From: Thermoascus crustaceus
Taxonomy: Eukaryota; Ascomycota; Eurotiomycetes; Eurotiales; Thermoascaceae
Direction: 5' to 3'
Assembly (NCBI GenBank): GCA_001599835.1
Contig: BCIC01000002.1
Coordinates: 1,569,137-1,633,136 of the forward strand
DNA: 64,000 nucleotides
A program made the translations under genes and the position numbers. The notes beneath the pieces are model-generated. The model was not told the origin of the DNA. It searched no databases and saw only the letters and a program-made list of their open reading frames with translations. Below are positions 47,901 to 56,931 of this stretch, piece after piece (the first letter of the stretch is position 1; the number at the start of each line of letters is the position of its first letter).

Positions 47901-48598
47901 CCGCCGCCAAATACGCCCACCAGGATGAGGAGGAACGCGAACTCGCCCTCCGTCTCCTCGGCTCCAAGGCCAAAGCTGACAAGGCCGCCTCCGCAGCGGA
48001 AGCCAAGGCGGCACGCGAAGCGGAGCTCGAGGCGCAGAGACAGCGCCGTCGGGCACAGCACGACCGCGCCGCGGAGGCGGAGCGGAAACGCCAGGCCCTC
48101 CTCGAAGAGGGAGCGGACGCCTACGACGAGGAGACAGCCGAGGCTGAGGCTGCGGATCTCGCATGGCTCCCTGCCTTGGTTGGCACCCCGCTGCCGGAGG
48201 ACGAGGTCCTGGCTGCCATCCCCGTGTGCGCTCCCTGGGCTGCCCTTGGTCGGTACAAGTACCGTGCCAAGCTGCAGCCGGGAACTGTGAAGAAGGGCAA
48301 AGCGGTCAAGGAGATCCTGGGCCGGTGGATCGTGGAGGCGAGTCCCGGCGCCAAGAAGGGCAAGAAGGACGAGTCCCTCGAAGATGCGGGCGTGGATCGG
48401 GCGACGGCGGAGCGGATGAGGGCTCGGGAGGCTGAGCTTATCAGGGCCTGGAGAGATGTCGAGGTCGTGAATACGGTGCCGGTGGGTAAGGTTAGGATTA
48501 TTACTGGCGGCGGAGGAGCTGCTGGAGGCGGAGGTGATGCGAAAGGAAAGGGGAAGGACAAGGGAGGTAAAGGAGGTAAGGGAGGCAAGAAGAAATAG
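44937..48598 (+). CDS. RQC2: Rqc2/Tae2 (NEMF), ribosome-associated quality control factor
   Basis: Four exons, 44937-44969, 45048-45116, 45203-46794 and 46849-48598, encode 1147 residues. Rqc2 binds the 60S subunit with a stalled peptidyl-tRNA, recruits the Ltn1 ligase and directs CAT-tail addition. Order: NFACT-N from the start (MKQRFSSLDVK, with the conserved D9, and GTDRIIDI with D96-R97, equivalent to yeast D9, D98 and R99); HhH/coiled-coil middle; NFACT-R (YLVLGGRDAHQNE, GDIFVHADIEGA) across the last intron; a long acidic/Glu-Lys linker; and NFACT-C (WLPALVGTPLPEDEV, APWAALGRYKYRAKLQPG) before a Gly/Lys tail. The first two exons are only 11 and 23 codons. The last intron (54 nt) is stop-free and in frame, yet its removal restores the canonical LGGRDA motif. 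About 100 residues longer than yeast Tae2. Confidence 0.95.
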
Positions 48599-48957
48599 GT
48601 AAATGTCTGGCCTTGGGTTCTAGATTTGGATGTGGTGGCCTCATTGGACATTGTACATAGGATATAGGATAGAACTGTATGTTGTAAGCTTAGGCTATAG
48701 ACAGGGACGGTTGCCTCCATTTGCCCATGTCTTCAGCACAGTATCATGATGATAAATCATCTAGATACATGGATGGTAGACATGATATGAATTGGCATTT
48801 CCCTCGCAAGTTCTTCTCGAAAGAACCATATTCTTCAAGGAACCATTCTCCCCATCCATCCCATTCGGCCATCACAGAAACCATAGAATGTAATAATAAT
48901 ACCTCACCACCATCACTACCACTTCAGCCCAATCTAACCCAGTCCAATCCACATAAT
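48599..48957. other. Convergent intergenic region, RQC2 / thioredoxin 1
   Basis: 359 bp between two 3' ends. It contains AGTATCATGATGATA (48740-48754), which recurs 3' of the fourth thioredoxin gene at 53610-53624. Confidence 0.6.
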
Positions 48958-49379
48958 CTAAAGAGCAGCCGTGACAACCAGATCCTGCAATGCCTCCAGA
49001 TTCGCCCCCGTCACAACCTTCGTCCTCGCCCCATTCTTGTACAACGCAAACGTCGGCACCGACGTGACTTGAGCTTCCTGCGATATCGCACTCGCCGCCT
49101 CGATGTCCACCCGGTAGAAATCAACCCCTTTCAACTCGTTCATGGCCGAGAATCGATTGATGATCGGAGACGTCGCCTTGCAGGACTCGGAGGATGAGGC
49201 GATGAAGTCGAAGACGGCGGGTCTGTCGGAGGTGTTGGTGATGATGGTTCGGAAGTTGTTGATGCTAGAGGGGAGGAAAGAAAGAAGGGGTTGTTTGTTA
49301 GCCATTATTGCTCAGTCTTTTCTTTTGGGAGCTGGATGAAGTCTGAAGAGCCTCACTCGGTGAGATAGTGAACACGCAT
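48958..49379 (-). CDS. Thioredoxin paralogue 1, degenerate active site (SSESC)
   Basis: Exons 49379-49357 and 49264-48958 (92-nt intron) give 109 residues. The first exon is 23 nt, the intron phase 2, as in the three paralogues downstream. The fold is a complete cytosolic thioredoxin: strand AVFDFIAS, helix, VDFYRVDIEAA, and the cis-proline turn SVPTFALY. The active site that should read WCGPC is S32-S-E-S-C36: the tryptophan and nucleophilic cysteine are gone and only the resolving-position cysteine remains. Ordinary disulfide reductase activity is therefore unlikely; a monothiol, scaffold or chaperone-type role is possible. An ATG inside the intron (49305) keeps frame with exon 2 and could start a protein with a different head. 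First of four tandem copies. Confidence 0.85.
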
Positions 49380-50821
49380 TTTCTCTTTTTCTTTTTCTTT
49401 TCTTTTTTTTGATGAGGTACTGGGTACGAGGTAGGTATGTATATCGGGTATCGGGTACGTAGGAAGTCGAAAGAAAGGATATGGATCGAATGACGAAAGT
49501 TTTCAATCGACGGAAGTGGAGAGACGTGGTATTTTTGTTAGAATATTGCTCCTATTCCCGACGAGAGTTAGATCAAGTTTGGGAGAATGACACTTTGCTT
49601 AAAGGAACTTGGAGCAGCAGTAGGTAATAGGTAATCTGTACACTTGGGTTAGGTAGTTAATTAGGTACCTGCTTAATAATTTAATTTATACACGCTCATC
49701 AGAAAAGGTAGGTGCACACCGACAGTTGTGACTGCATATGTGGATGACCATCTTGGGACAGATGATGACGTGTACGTCATTGAGGGATCTGAGAGCTTTT
49801 ATTCAACAGGTATAAGGACCTGCATTCATGAATCAGGATATCTGATAAGACAGGTGTGACAATCGGTATCCACTGATCAGCATATATGTGGAAAGTCTAG
49901 ATGGCTTGGCCAGTTCATGAGGGGTTTCTTTTTATAGTAATGAAATCCAGATCGCCAACAGACTGTCACAAGCATGAATCCAAATCATGGTTCTCTGATC
50001 TATGGACTGAGTTTTCGGGGAATCTGCAAGTGATTTATTAGTCAACCTTCATTGCCGTAAACTAGCTAGTACTATCTGCCTCTCTCCAGAGAAGGCCTGG
50101 GGCGGGGTTTGACGTTAACTGCGAGGTACAGTACCTCTTACGTGATGTATCCAAGATTGCCTCGCCGCAAGCTGGTACGGATAAAAAGAAAAGCCATTGG
50201 AATGGATGGCTGTAGGACACCGTAGCAGGAAGGGCAAAAACTACCTACCCAACTGCTTCATTCCGCAAACGCCGCACGTTGACTTCCAGTTCAGCGGTGC
50301 CTTAATTTATGTACTGTAAATATATCTATTTTGCTCTGTTTAGAAAGCTATACGCGTACCGAGCTACCCTATACCGCTAGATCCTATCGACCAGAGATTC
50401 TCCGGTACTAATTGCAATTAGATGTCATGTCCTCCTTTTGTACCTAGTCGAGCGGTATACTTTTTGGACGGATTCTATCCTCCATATGTGTTAAAAAAAA
50501 ACTGATGAGAAGTTGACTTCGATCAACGGCTCGGGGCAGTGTTGAAAGGAAGAATCTCAGGAGGTTATACATCTAGGCATAAATTTACCTGATGCGATAA
50601 CGCCTGTCTACTGCACTTTGAGTCCTTCGTTTTGAAAGGATATTTTTCAAGGGTGACCATTCTCCCCAACAAAATGCATAGGTACCTAGGTAACGTGAGC
50701 GACTAAACCAAGCCCTGCAGAATACCGTCCCCAGCACAGCATTTCAAGCAGCCGACCATAAGCCCATAACAAGACCCCCAGGTAGGTAACATTTCTCAAC
50801 ACCCGCAGTCTCCAAGATAGT
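49380..50821. other. Spacer between thioredoxin 1 and 2
   Basis: 1.4 kb without a gene. It includes the promoter of copy 1 with ATGACGTGTACGTCAT (49765-49780) and a block at 50140-50195 that recurs upstream of copy 4. TACCTA-type tracts lie in the leader. Confidence 0.6.
49765..49780. promoter_or_regulatory. CRE/ATF-like near-palindrome upstream of thioredoxin 1
   Basis: ATGACGTGTACGTCAT, two opposed TGACGT half sites, about 385 bp before the start of copy 1. GTGACTGC lies 37 bp further left (49728). Related elements occur at similar positions before copies 2 and 3, and a half site before copy 4. bZIP (AtfA/Yap-type) binding is inferred. Confidence 0.5.
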
Positions 50822-51224
50822 CTAAACAAGAGACACTGCAAATCGAACCAATTCGTCCAACTTATTAGGGTGCGCACCGGTCAGGTCTGATACCTTCTCT
50901 CCGGCTTTAAACAACATAAACGTTGGCATGGCCCTTATTCCAACCTCCTGTGCAATTTGCTCTGCAGCATCCACGTCTACCTTGTAGAAACCCACCCCTG
51001 TGAATTCCTCACTTGCTGCGAAATTCTCAAAGATAGGTGAGATCGCCTTGCAGGGACCGCACCACTCGGCCCAGAAGTCGAAGATGGCAGGCTTTCCAGA
51101 ATTGATGATAACTTGGAATTCATTGAGGCTGCGAGGTCGGTGAGCAGGCGCCACTTAAAAAGCTGTGCCTCTTCCCTCATGGGATTGGAGGGTTAACTCA
51201 CTCCGTGATTTCCTTGACGGCCAT
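50822..51224 (-). CDS. Thioredoxin paralogue 2, canonical WCGPC active site
   Basis: Exons 51224-51202 and 51128-50822 (73-nt intron) give 109 residues, starting MAVKEITDLNEF. It is a standard cytosolic thioredoxin: AIFDFWAEWCGPCKAISP with W30-C31-G32-P33-C34, VGFYKVDVDAA, and the cis-proline loop IRAMPTFMLF. It should reduce protein disulfides (peroxiredoxins, ribonucleotide reductase, methionine sulfoxide reductases) and be recycled by thioredoxin reductase. It is the only member of the local four-gene array with an intact catalytic pair, so it may be the parent copy or the one kept by selection. Exon lengths (23 and 307 nt) and intron phase are identical to its neighbours. Confidence 0.95.
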
Positions 51225-52444
51225 TTTTTTATGATGAGGTAGCAGGTACGTATCCAAGTAAATGTACGTAGAGAAGGTCCGGAGTTGAGGATTAGGTGCT
51301 TTATCGAGTACAAATCAATGGATTGGACCACTCAGCAGTCTGAAATGGAGACTTGATTTACCTCTTTGAAATATCAGCGTTGACAACCTTTTTGGAGATA
51401 CGAAGAATGCTCTGCTTTCACGAGAAGGAGCGGACCGAGGCACCGCTTAAATATATTAGGCAGATACCTTGAAAGGGCTGGCTGAACTGCGGAGTTCACC
51501 CACACACCAACCGTGACTGCGGATCCGATCAGCCCAACACAACATGAATGATGACATGTCCGTCATTTAGCTTTAGATCTAAGTGCATTTCAACAAGCAT
51601 AGTTACTAACAATAACGAACTGCATTTCAGCTTCAGCCACAAAACTCAAATAGAGGTCTTAGTCTAGAATTTAGCCGTCCAGTCTGCTGGCGCGGCCCCG
51701 GCACGCACTCCACATAGTCTCTAACCACGTTTTCCGCAGAGTCTGTCTGAGAACTCTGATAAGGCTAAAATGACATTAGTTTTCGACTGATCAGCAGCCC
51801 AAGCGAAGTATAAGATTTTCTTTCTACGGTAATGATAAGCAGCTCTTGAAAGCGTGTCGAGAATTGCCAAGACATAGATTAATTTAGATTCATTCATTAC
51901 TCATAACGAACCAACTTGAAGTTATGATCGAAAAATGCATGGCTTGAGAGCGGAGACCTGCAAGCAGCAAGTATAGCATGAAGGAAAATTTTTTAATATA
52001 TTTTTACTATAATGTCTTTGGAGCTTCAACTTAGCTGACAATGTGGTGTGTATAAAAATTACCCCACTGCGACCCGACTCAGCCGAGCGGGGTAGCGGGG
52101 TCCAAAAACTTTATAAGTTACAGAGTAGGTAGTCTGCGTGAATACCTATGTATAATGTAGGATCAGACACAGTGGGGAGGATAAAAAAAGGAACTCAATT
52201 ACATAAAACAACCGATCGTTGAATACTAAAGTATCACAATGGATTAGACACATTCATGTTAGATGAATAGGTACGGCCTGCATCCTCTCGTTCTGGACGA
52301 AAAATTGATCCTTTTCTCCAAGTTAACCACTCGTCTCAAAACAATCATTAATAAACAGCCTTCCACAGCCTTAGCGACCCATGCCACCCACTTCATTCAA
52401 TGCCAACATCTCACCACCAACCCAGTTCCCTACTGGGTGGTAAC
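51225..52444. other. Spacer between thioredoxin 2 and 3
   Basis: 1.2 kb without a gene. It holds the promoter of copy 2, with the element at 51551-51566, and a GC-rich block (51680-51775) that resembles one upstream of copy 4 (54898-55030). Confidence 0.6.
51551..51566. promoter_or_regulatory. CRE/ATF-like element upstream of thioredoxin 2
   Basis: ATGACATGTCCGTCAT, a two-mismatch relative of the element at 49765-49780, about 330 bp before the start of copy 2. GTGACTGC lies 38 bp to the left (51513), almost the same spacing as at copy 1 (37 bp). Confidence 0.5.
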
Positions 52445-52880
52445 TTAGGCAACACTAGCCGCCTGCCCCAACAACTCCCTCAACCTATCCGGATTCGAAG
52501 TCATCACCTCCTGCACCGTCCCGCCATTCTTGAACACCACGAACGTCGGCAGACCCCGGATCTGAACCTCGTCCCGGATCCCCTCGACCTTGCGGATGTC
52601 CAGCTTGTAGAAAGAGACACCGCCGTAGCCGCCTTCCGACGCGGCCTTCTCGTACTCCGGAGCGATATGCTTCGCTGAACCCATCGCGGAGTCGTCGAAC
52701 ATGACCACGGTCGGGGTGGGGGAGGAGATGGTGTTTTTGAAGTCTTGGAGACTGTTGTTGGTGGTGGGGGTTGATTGATTAGTTAAGTGCTTAATAAGGT
52801 ACTAAGTTAAAGGACTTAGGTAGGATTTGCGCTCTCATTGGTTCAAGGGGGTCTCACGTAGGGATGTTGTTGACCGCCAT
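52445..52880 (-). CDS. Thioredoxin paralogue 3, cysteine-less (AMGSA)
   Basis: Exons 52880-52858 and 52751-52445 (106-nt intron) give 109 residues starting MAVNNIPTLQDF. The fold is intact: VVMFDDSAMGSAKHIAPEYE, VSFYKLDIRKVEG, and IRGLPTFVVF with the cis-proline. The WCGPC position reads A30-M-G-S-A34, and I see no cysteine anywhere in the protein, so it cannot do thiol-disulfide chemistry. The surrounding strand, helix and the Lys35 after the motif are kept, which argues against simple decay. Its 5' leader contains the 21-base poly-G/poly-C run at 53005-53025. Role unknown. Confidence 0.82.
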
Positions 52881-53004
52881 TCTTGATGATGTAGGTGTAT
52901 GTAGGTGAACGTAGAGGGTCCCGAGTCTCAGACCAGGAGGTTTCAATTGATGGAAATGAAGAGCTTGAATATTTGGTTGAGGTATTGGAGTTGACGATGG
53001 GGAA

Positions 53005-53025
53005 GGGGGGGGGGGGGGGGGGGGG
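53005..53025. repeat. 21-base G homopolymer
   Basis: A continuous run of 21 G on the plus strand (C on the transcribed-gene strand), 125-145 bp upstream of the copy 3 start codon, so it may lie in its leader or core promoter. Such a run can form G-quadruplex structures and is prone to length error. Confidence 0.9.
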
Positions 53026-53174
53026 TTCAATTGAGAAAGGAATGACTTCCAAGAAGAAAGCACTGCGTCCGGTACTTAAGCTTAAGTACTTGATACCTAT
53101 ACTGTAGAGATCTACAGTAGCGAAGCAATACTAACAGCCGTCACCGCAGATCATACCAAGGGTTAAGTGAATTG

Positions 53175-53186
53175 ATGACGTGTCAG
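53175..53186. promoter_or_regulatory. TGACGT element upstream of thioredoxin 3
   Basis: ATGACGTGTCAG, a half-conserved version of the element before copies 1 and 2, about 295 bp before the start of copy 3. GTCACCGC at 53140 is 35 bp to the left, matching the GTGACTGC partner spacing of the other copies. Confidence 0.45.
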
Positions 53187-53916
53187 GTACTATTCAGCTC
53201 TACTATTCTGTACCTAAGATGTTGGGGGTTTTCTTTGACAGGCATTAATCTGCCACTCGGTCAAAAATGCAGTAGTTGGAGTGTCTTGTCTGCAGGAACC
53301 CTCCACATAGCTTCTGCTTAATGGGTAATTGATACGCAGTACCTGAAGTCTAAAGTGTCCAGTTTCTCTCTATGGCAAGAATAATCAGTGCCCAAGATGC
53401 ATGAACACCGCCAAGGTACGGAGTATGGTTTTAGGCATTCCGTATGGTCCAATCACATACAAGAGTGGAGCTCTGGAAGCATGCTAGTAATGATTGCGGA
53501 CTACCAGGAACGGTACGGAGTACTGCACGCACACCACAGAAAGGGGAAGGGCACGAGGGAGCACAATCACACGGAAAATACGAAGCAACCCATTATTGAA
53601 TTAGCACATAGTATCATGATGATAGATACATGGATTGATGGATGCATTATTGTCCTGCATTCGTGTCAAGAGAGAAAGAAGCCTTCCTCCGAAGGAAAAA
53701 CCATCCCCATCCTCCTTCCATCCGCCGGCCTCCAAAAAAAAATCAGAACCTTTCATTTGCTGATAATAACCCGCGTCCTGCGTACCATAGGTAGGTACCT
53801 AGGTAGGTAGGCATGTAGACCTCAGCAAGTAACGCTCTCATCTCACCTCATCACAACATCCTTTATCATGACCATGATCATGATCCTCCAATCCAATCCA
53901 ATCCCATGTCCTTAAC

Positions 53917-54361
53917 TTAAACAAGCGGCAGTGCCTGCACCAGCACCTCCATCGCCGCGTGAGGCGACTGAATCAGCACCTCCTTCAGCTGCTTCCCATC
54001 CTTGTACAGCCTCAATATCGGCACCTTCTCCACCCCGGCCTCGTCTTTAATCTCGGGCACGTCGTCGATGTCTACCTTGAAGAAGGCCAGCTTCTTGTAT
54101 CCGTCCTGTGTGGAGATGCCGTCGAGGTGGTATGTTGTTCCTCGGGAGCTGACGTCGTGGTGGGCGTAAAAGTCAATGATAACGGGTTTGTCGGATTTGA
54201 TGGCGTCGCGGAAGTCCTGGACTCTGTTTGGGGGAAGGGGGTTTTGATTAGCTGGGTATGTACTTGGCTAACGTTGCTAGGTAGGCGCTTGAACAGCGAG
54301 GTTTGTTCACTCTCGTGGGCGGATAGAGGGGGTCTTACGAGGTGATGTCCTTGACGGTCAT
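53917..54361 (-). CDS. Thioredoxin paralogue 4, cysteine-less (HDVSS)
   Basis: Exons 54361-54339 and 54223-53917 (115-nt intron) give 109 residues starting MTVKDITSVQDF. The thioredoxin frame is recognisable (PVIIDFYAHHDVSSRG, LAFFKVDIDDVPEI, VEKVPILRLYKDGK) with the cis-proline kept. The active-site pentapeptide is H30-D-V-S-S34 and no cysteine is present. The 44-58 region is diverged (TTYHLDGISTQDG). It is the outermost copy and the most changed in the helix after the active site. The frame is intact and length is exactly that of the other three copies, so it is probably still expressed. Function unknown. Confidence 0.82.
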
Positions 54362-54373
54362 TTTGATTGATGG

Positions 54374-54433
54374 GATAGGTACGGTAGGTGGGTGGGTAGG
54401 TTAGGTAGGTAGGATGTTATGTAGGTAGGTACA
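54374..54433. repeat. Degenerate (GGTA)n tract
   Basis: Alternating TAGGTA/GGTGGGTA units directly upstream of copy 4, reading TACCTACCTA on its coding strand. Shorter versions precede copies 1-3. Similar tracts are common in Aspergillus-like intergenic DNA. Confidence 0.75.
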
Positions 54434-54766
54434 CGGAAAGATTCTGACTTGAAGGTTCTGAGTCCTTTCGATGCGATTGACAATGGCCTTGAAAGTTGGA
54501 AGACTGGTGGAAATAGGTAGTTAGGTAGGTAGTACCGGATGGTGAGACAAGATTCAATCGAGACGGGAAGATGAAACGCTGATTTTTTAAGCCTTAGGAA
54601 GGAATCAGTGTACTTATAGCTAGGCAACCTACTTACTAGCCTAGGCAAGTATCTGATCTAGTATATATAGAGGCTCGGAAGAAAGGCAGCGGGAGAGAGA
54701 GAGCACGTACAGTTACATACCCCCCGACAGCCCCTGAAATTGTACCTGCAGGTCTCAGGACGAATG

Positions 54767-54778
54767 ATGACGTGGTCT
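54767..54778. promoter_or_regulatory. TGACGT half-site upstream of thioredoxin 4
   Basis: AATGATGACGTGG keeps the left half of the shared element about 405 bp before the start of copy 4. The right half is lost. Confidence 0.4.
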
Positions 54779-55539
54779 GATCACCCCGCTCTGAGGGGTT
54801 CTTTTTGGTAAGCAACTTAATTGACTATATACTCCGTGCCATTTGGCCAAGAAGGGAAAAAGCCCCTAATAGCCTGAGAGAAGAAGTATCCGGAACTCCG
54901 GTCTGCCGGCGGTCCCGCGCGGCCCGGCAAACACTCCCCACACCCCTCTACCACTCACTGTACGGTGTACCACCGATCCACAGGTCGCACACAGCGAGTT
55001 TGTCGGACTCTTGATAGGACTGAAATGACCTCAATTGGACTCCGTCAAGTCCACAGTTCGGTTCCAGTGGATCCGCTGCTCGATGTTGACAGTTGACTCG
55101 GTAGGTTAAGACTTAACGTGATGTATCCCAAATCCCGAAGTCACGGTATCACCAGCCGCAAGCGCCGCGGATAGAGAAAAGCTTGGCCCCTCTTTTCTGC
55201 CAGGGCAGGGAGTTCCCAATTCTTGTAGTCGGTTACAGCGTCACGCCAATGGAGGGAACGGGGCCCACAGCTGCCTCCATTTCCCGGCAGTTCCTGCTTG
55301 TGACGTTGTGTAAATAATGAGAGCCTGGCGGTCAGAAATGGAGGTGAAAACAAGCCCAGAAAATTTATACAAGAAGGGATATGTTGATCGTTACATCACC
55401 AGAATAAAAAAAGCAAGATCACGCGTCTAGAATAGAAGCATAGATAAATAAATACCTAACTAAAATAACTAGCGTAACACATCACGCATATCTTATCTAT
55501 CTCTCTTTTTTCCTTTTGTGCTTTGTATCTTTTATTCAT

Positions 55540-56931
55540 CTACACCCTGATCTCCGCCTCGGCCGCCTTGCGCAACCGATTCATTATTGCGGCGGCCAGG
55601 TCTCCGTCCCGGTCCGAGATACCTTCAACATAGATGATGTCAACGTTGAGCTCGTCCAGGGCCCGAAGGGCGGAGAACAGGCCCCGCGCGATGGACTCGA
55701 GGTCAGCGCCGAGCGGATAGTCGTAGACCGCTTTGACCTTGTGGGTACCGGTGACTTTGTCATGAACAGTGATGTTGAAGCAGACTGGCGATGGAGGAGC
55801 GGTTGTTGCAAGGACTTCCGGGGGAGACTCCATGTCCAGGCTCTGTCTTCGGGCGCCATTCTGCATCGATGATGGCTCCTGGCTTGCTGTTGCTTTGGCG
55901 AGCTCACTCTCGGGGATTAGGCCCAGGCCTTTAGTCCAGTGCCGGGTACGGACGATCCCGACGCTGTGGGCACCGACGGCACTGTTCTCGAGATCCTCGT
56001 GCACGCGACGGGCGACATGGGCCGGATCGGAACCGGGCTCGAAGAGGACGACTTTTGCCTTCGGCGAGTAGTGTCTGTATTTCATCCCGGGAGCGCGGGG
56101 AACCTCCTTCACTTGCAGTGAGCCGTCATGATATGCGATCTTGACGTTCTCCCACCCGGGACATGACCGCAGTTCCTCGATTCCGATACCACCAGGGCGA
56201 AGGATTGCAGGCGGATCTGTGAGGCCGTCGACAACGGTGCTTTCCACTCCGACGCCGCAGGGCCCACCGTCCAAGATGATGTCTATGCGGCCGTGCAAAT
56301 CGTGGTAGACGTGCTGCGCAGTCGTCGGAGAGGGTTTTGTCGAGGCGTTCGCGGAGGGAGCGGCGAGGGGTCTATCGGTGACATGAATCAGGAGACGTGC
56401 GAAGGGGGATGAGGGCATGCGGACGCCGAACGTCGGCAGGTTGGAGGTGACTTCGTTTGCGAGGAGGGAACCCGGTGGGTTCGGAAGGATGATTGTCAAG
56501 GGACCTGGCCAGAACCGTTCTATCAGAGGCTTGTATATCGGGGGGATCACGTTCACATCGACGGTTCCAGCTGGCGTCGTTGCGCCATTCGCCTGTGTGG
56601 TGGCAGGGTTGAGAAGTCGTTGCAGCATGTTCAGGGAGTCGACATGGACAATCAGGGGGTTATCGGACGGTCTCTGCTTCGCCTTGTATATCCCTCGCAC
56701 AGCAGTGCTTCGAGTTGCATCTGCGCCCAGCCCGTACACCGTCTCTGTGGGAAATGCCACCGGTACGTCGGTTGTTCGAAGCGCATCGGCAGCTTCAACG
56801 ACAGCAGCTGCCTCGGGGGTTCCTCGACTGCGTTCCGCTGCCCACCATTCGCTCAGAGACTGGTTCCCTTCAGGCCCTTTGCTCAACCTTTGCACCGCAA
56901 GTATGCGCGTCTGATGCTGATGGGCCGCCAT
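55540..56931 (-). CDS. SUA5: Sua5/YrdC threonylcarbamoyl-AMP synthase
   Basis: From the first in-frame ATG (56931, MAAHQHQTR) one exon encodes 463 residues, near the yeast Sua5 size (426). Sua5 makes threonylcarbamoyl-AMP from Thr, bicarbonate and ATP, the first step of t6A37 formation on ANN-decoding tRNAs. The YrdC domain is clear: PVAFPTETVYGLGADAT, GIYKAKQRPSDNPLIVHV, RFWPGPLTIIL, FGVRMPSS, LAAPSANASTKPSPT, DGGPCGVGVESTVVD and ILRPGGIG. The Sua5-specific C-terminal domain follows after APGMKYRHYSPKA. The frame stays open for about 51 codons upstream without an ATG and reads as a basic, Arg-rich leader (see findings). Divergent from the adenine deaminase gene across 1.3 kb. Confidence 0.93.
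   Translation of the reverse strand: MAAHQHQTRILAVQRLSKGPEGNQSLSEWWAAERSRGTPEAAAVVEAADALRTTDVPVAFPTETVYGLGADATRSTAVRGIYKAKQRPSDNPLIVHVDSLNMLQRLLNPATTQANGATTPAGTVDVNVIPPIYKPLIERFWPGPLTIILPNPPGSLLANEVTSNLPTFGVRMPSSPFARLLIHVTDRPLAAPSANASTKPSPTTAQHVYHDLHGRIDIILDGGPCGVGVESTVVDGLTDPPAILRPGGIGIEELRSCPGWENVKIAYHDGSLQVKEVPRAPGMKYRHYSPKAKVVLFEPGSDPAHVARRVHEDLENSAVGAHSVGIVRTRHWTKGLGLIPESELAKATASQEPSSMQNGARRQSLDMESPPEVLATTAPPSPVCFNITVHDKVTGTHKVKAVYDYPLGADLESIARGLFSALRALDELNVDIIYVEGISDRDGDLAAAIMNRLRKAAEAEIRV

Larger units (their letters stand above)
52881..53916. other. Spacer between thioredoxin 3 and 4
   Basis: 1 kb without a gene. It contains the poly-G run (53005-53025), the copy 3 promoter element (53175-53186) and AGTATCATGATGATA (53610-53624). 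TAGGTACC-rich sequence lies near 53790-53815. Confidence 0.6.
54362..55539. other. Upstream region of thioredoxin 4 / 3' flank of SUA5
   Basis: 1.2 kb without a gene. A degenerate GGTA-type repeat (54374-54433) lies in the leader, TGACGT at 54768-54773, and blocks at 54898-55030 and 55116-55185 that resemble sequence upstream of copies 2 and 1. Confidence 0.6.

Noticed and set aside
53388..53810. 140-codon plus-strand frame between thioredoxin copies 3 and 4
   Set aside because: Composition looks random (Met, His and Ile rich), no domain, and it overlaps a duplicated non-coding block.
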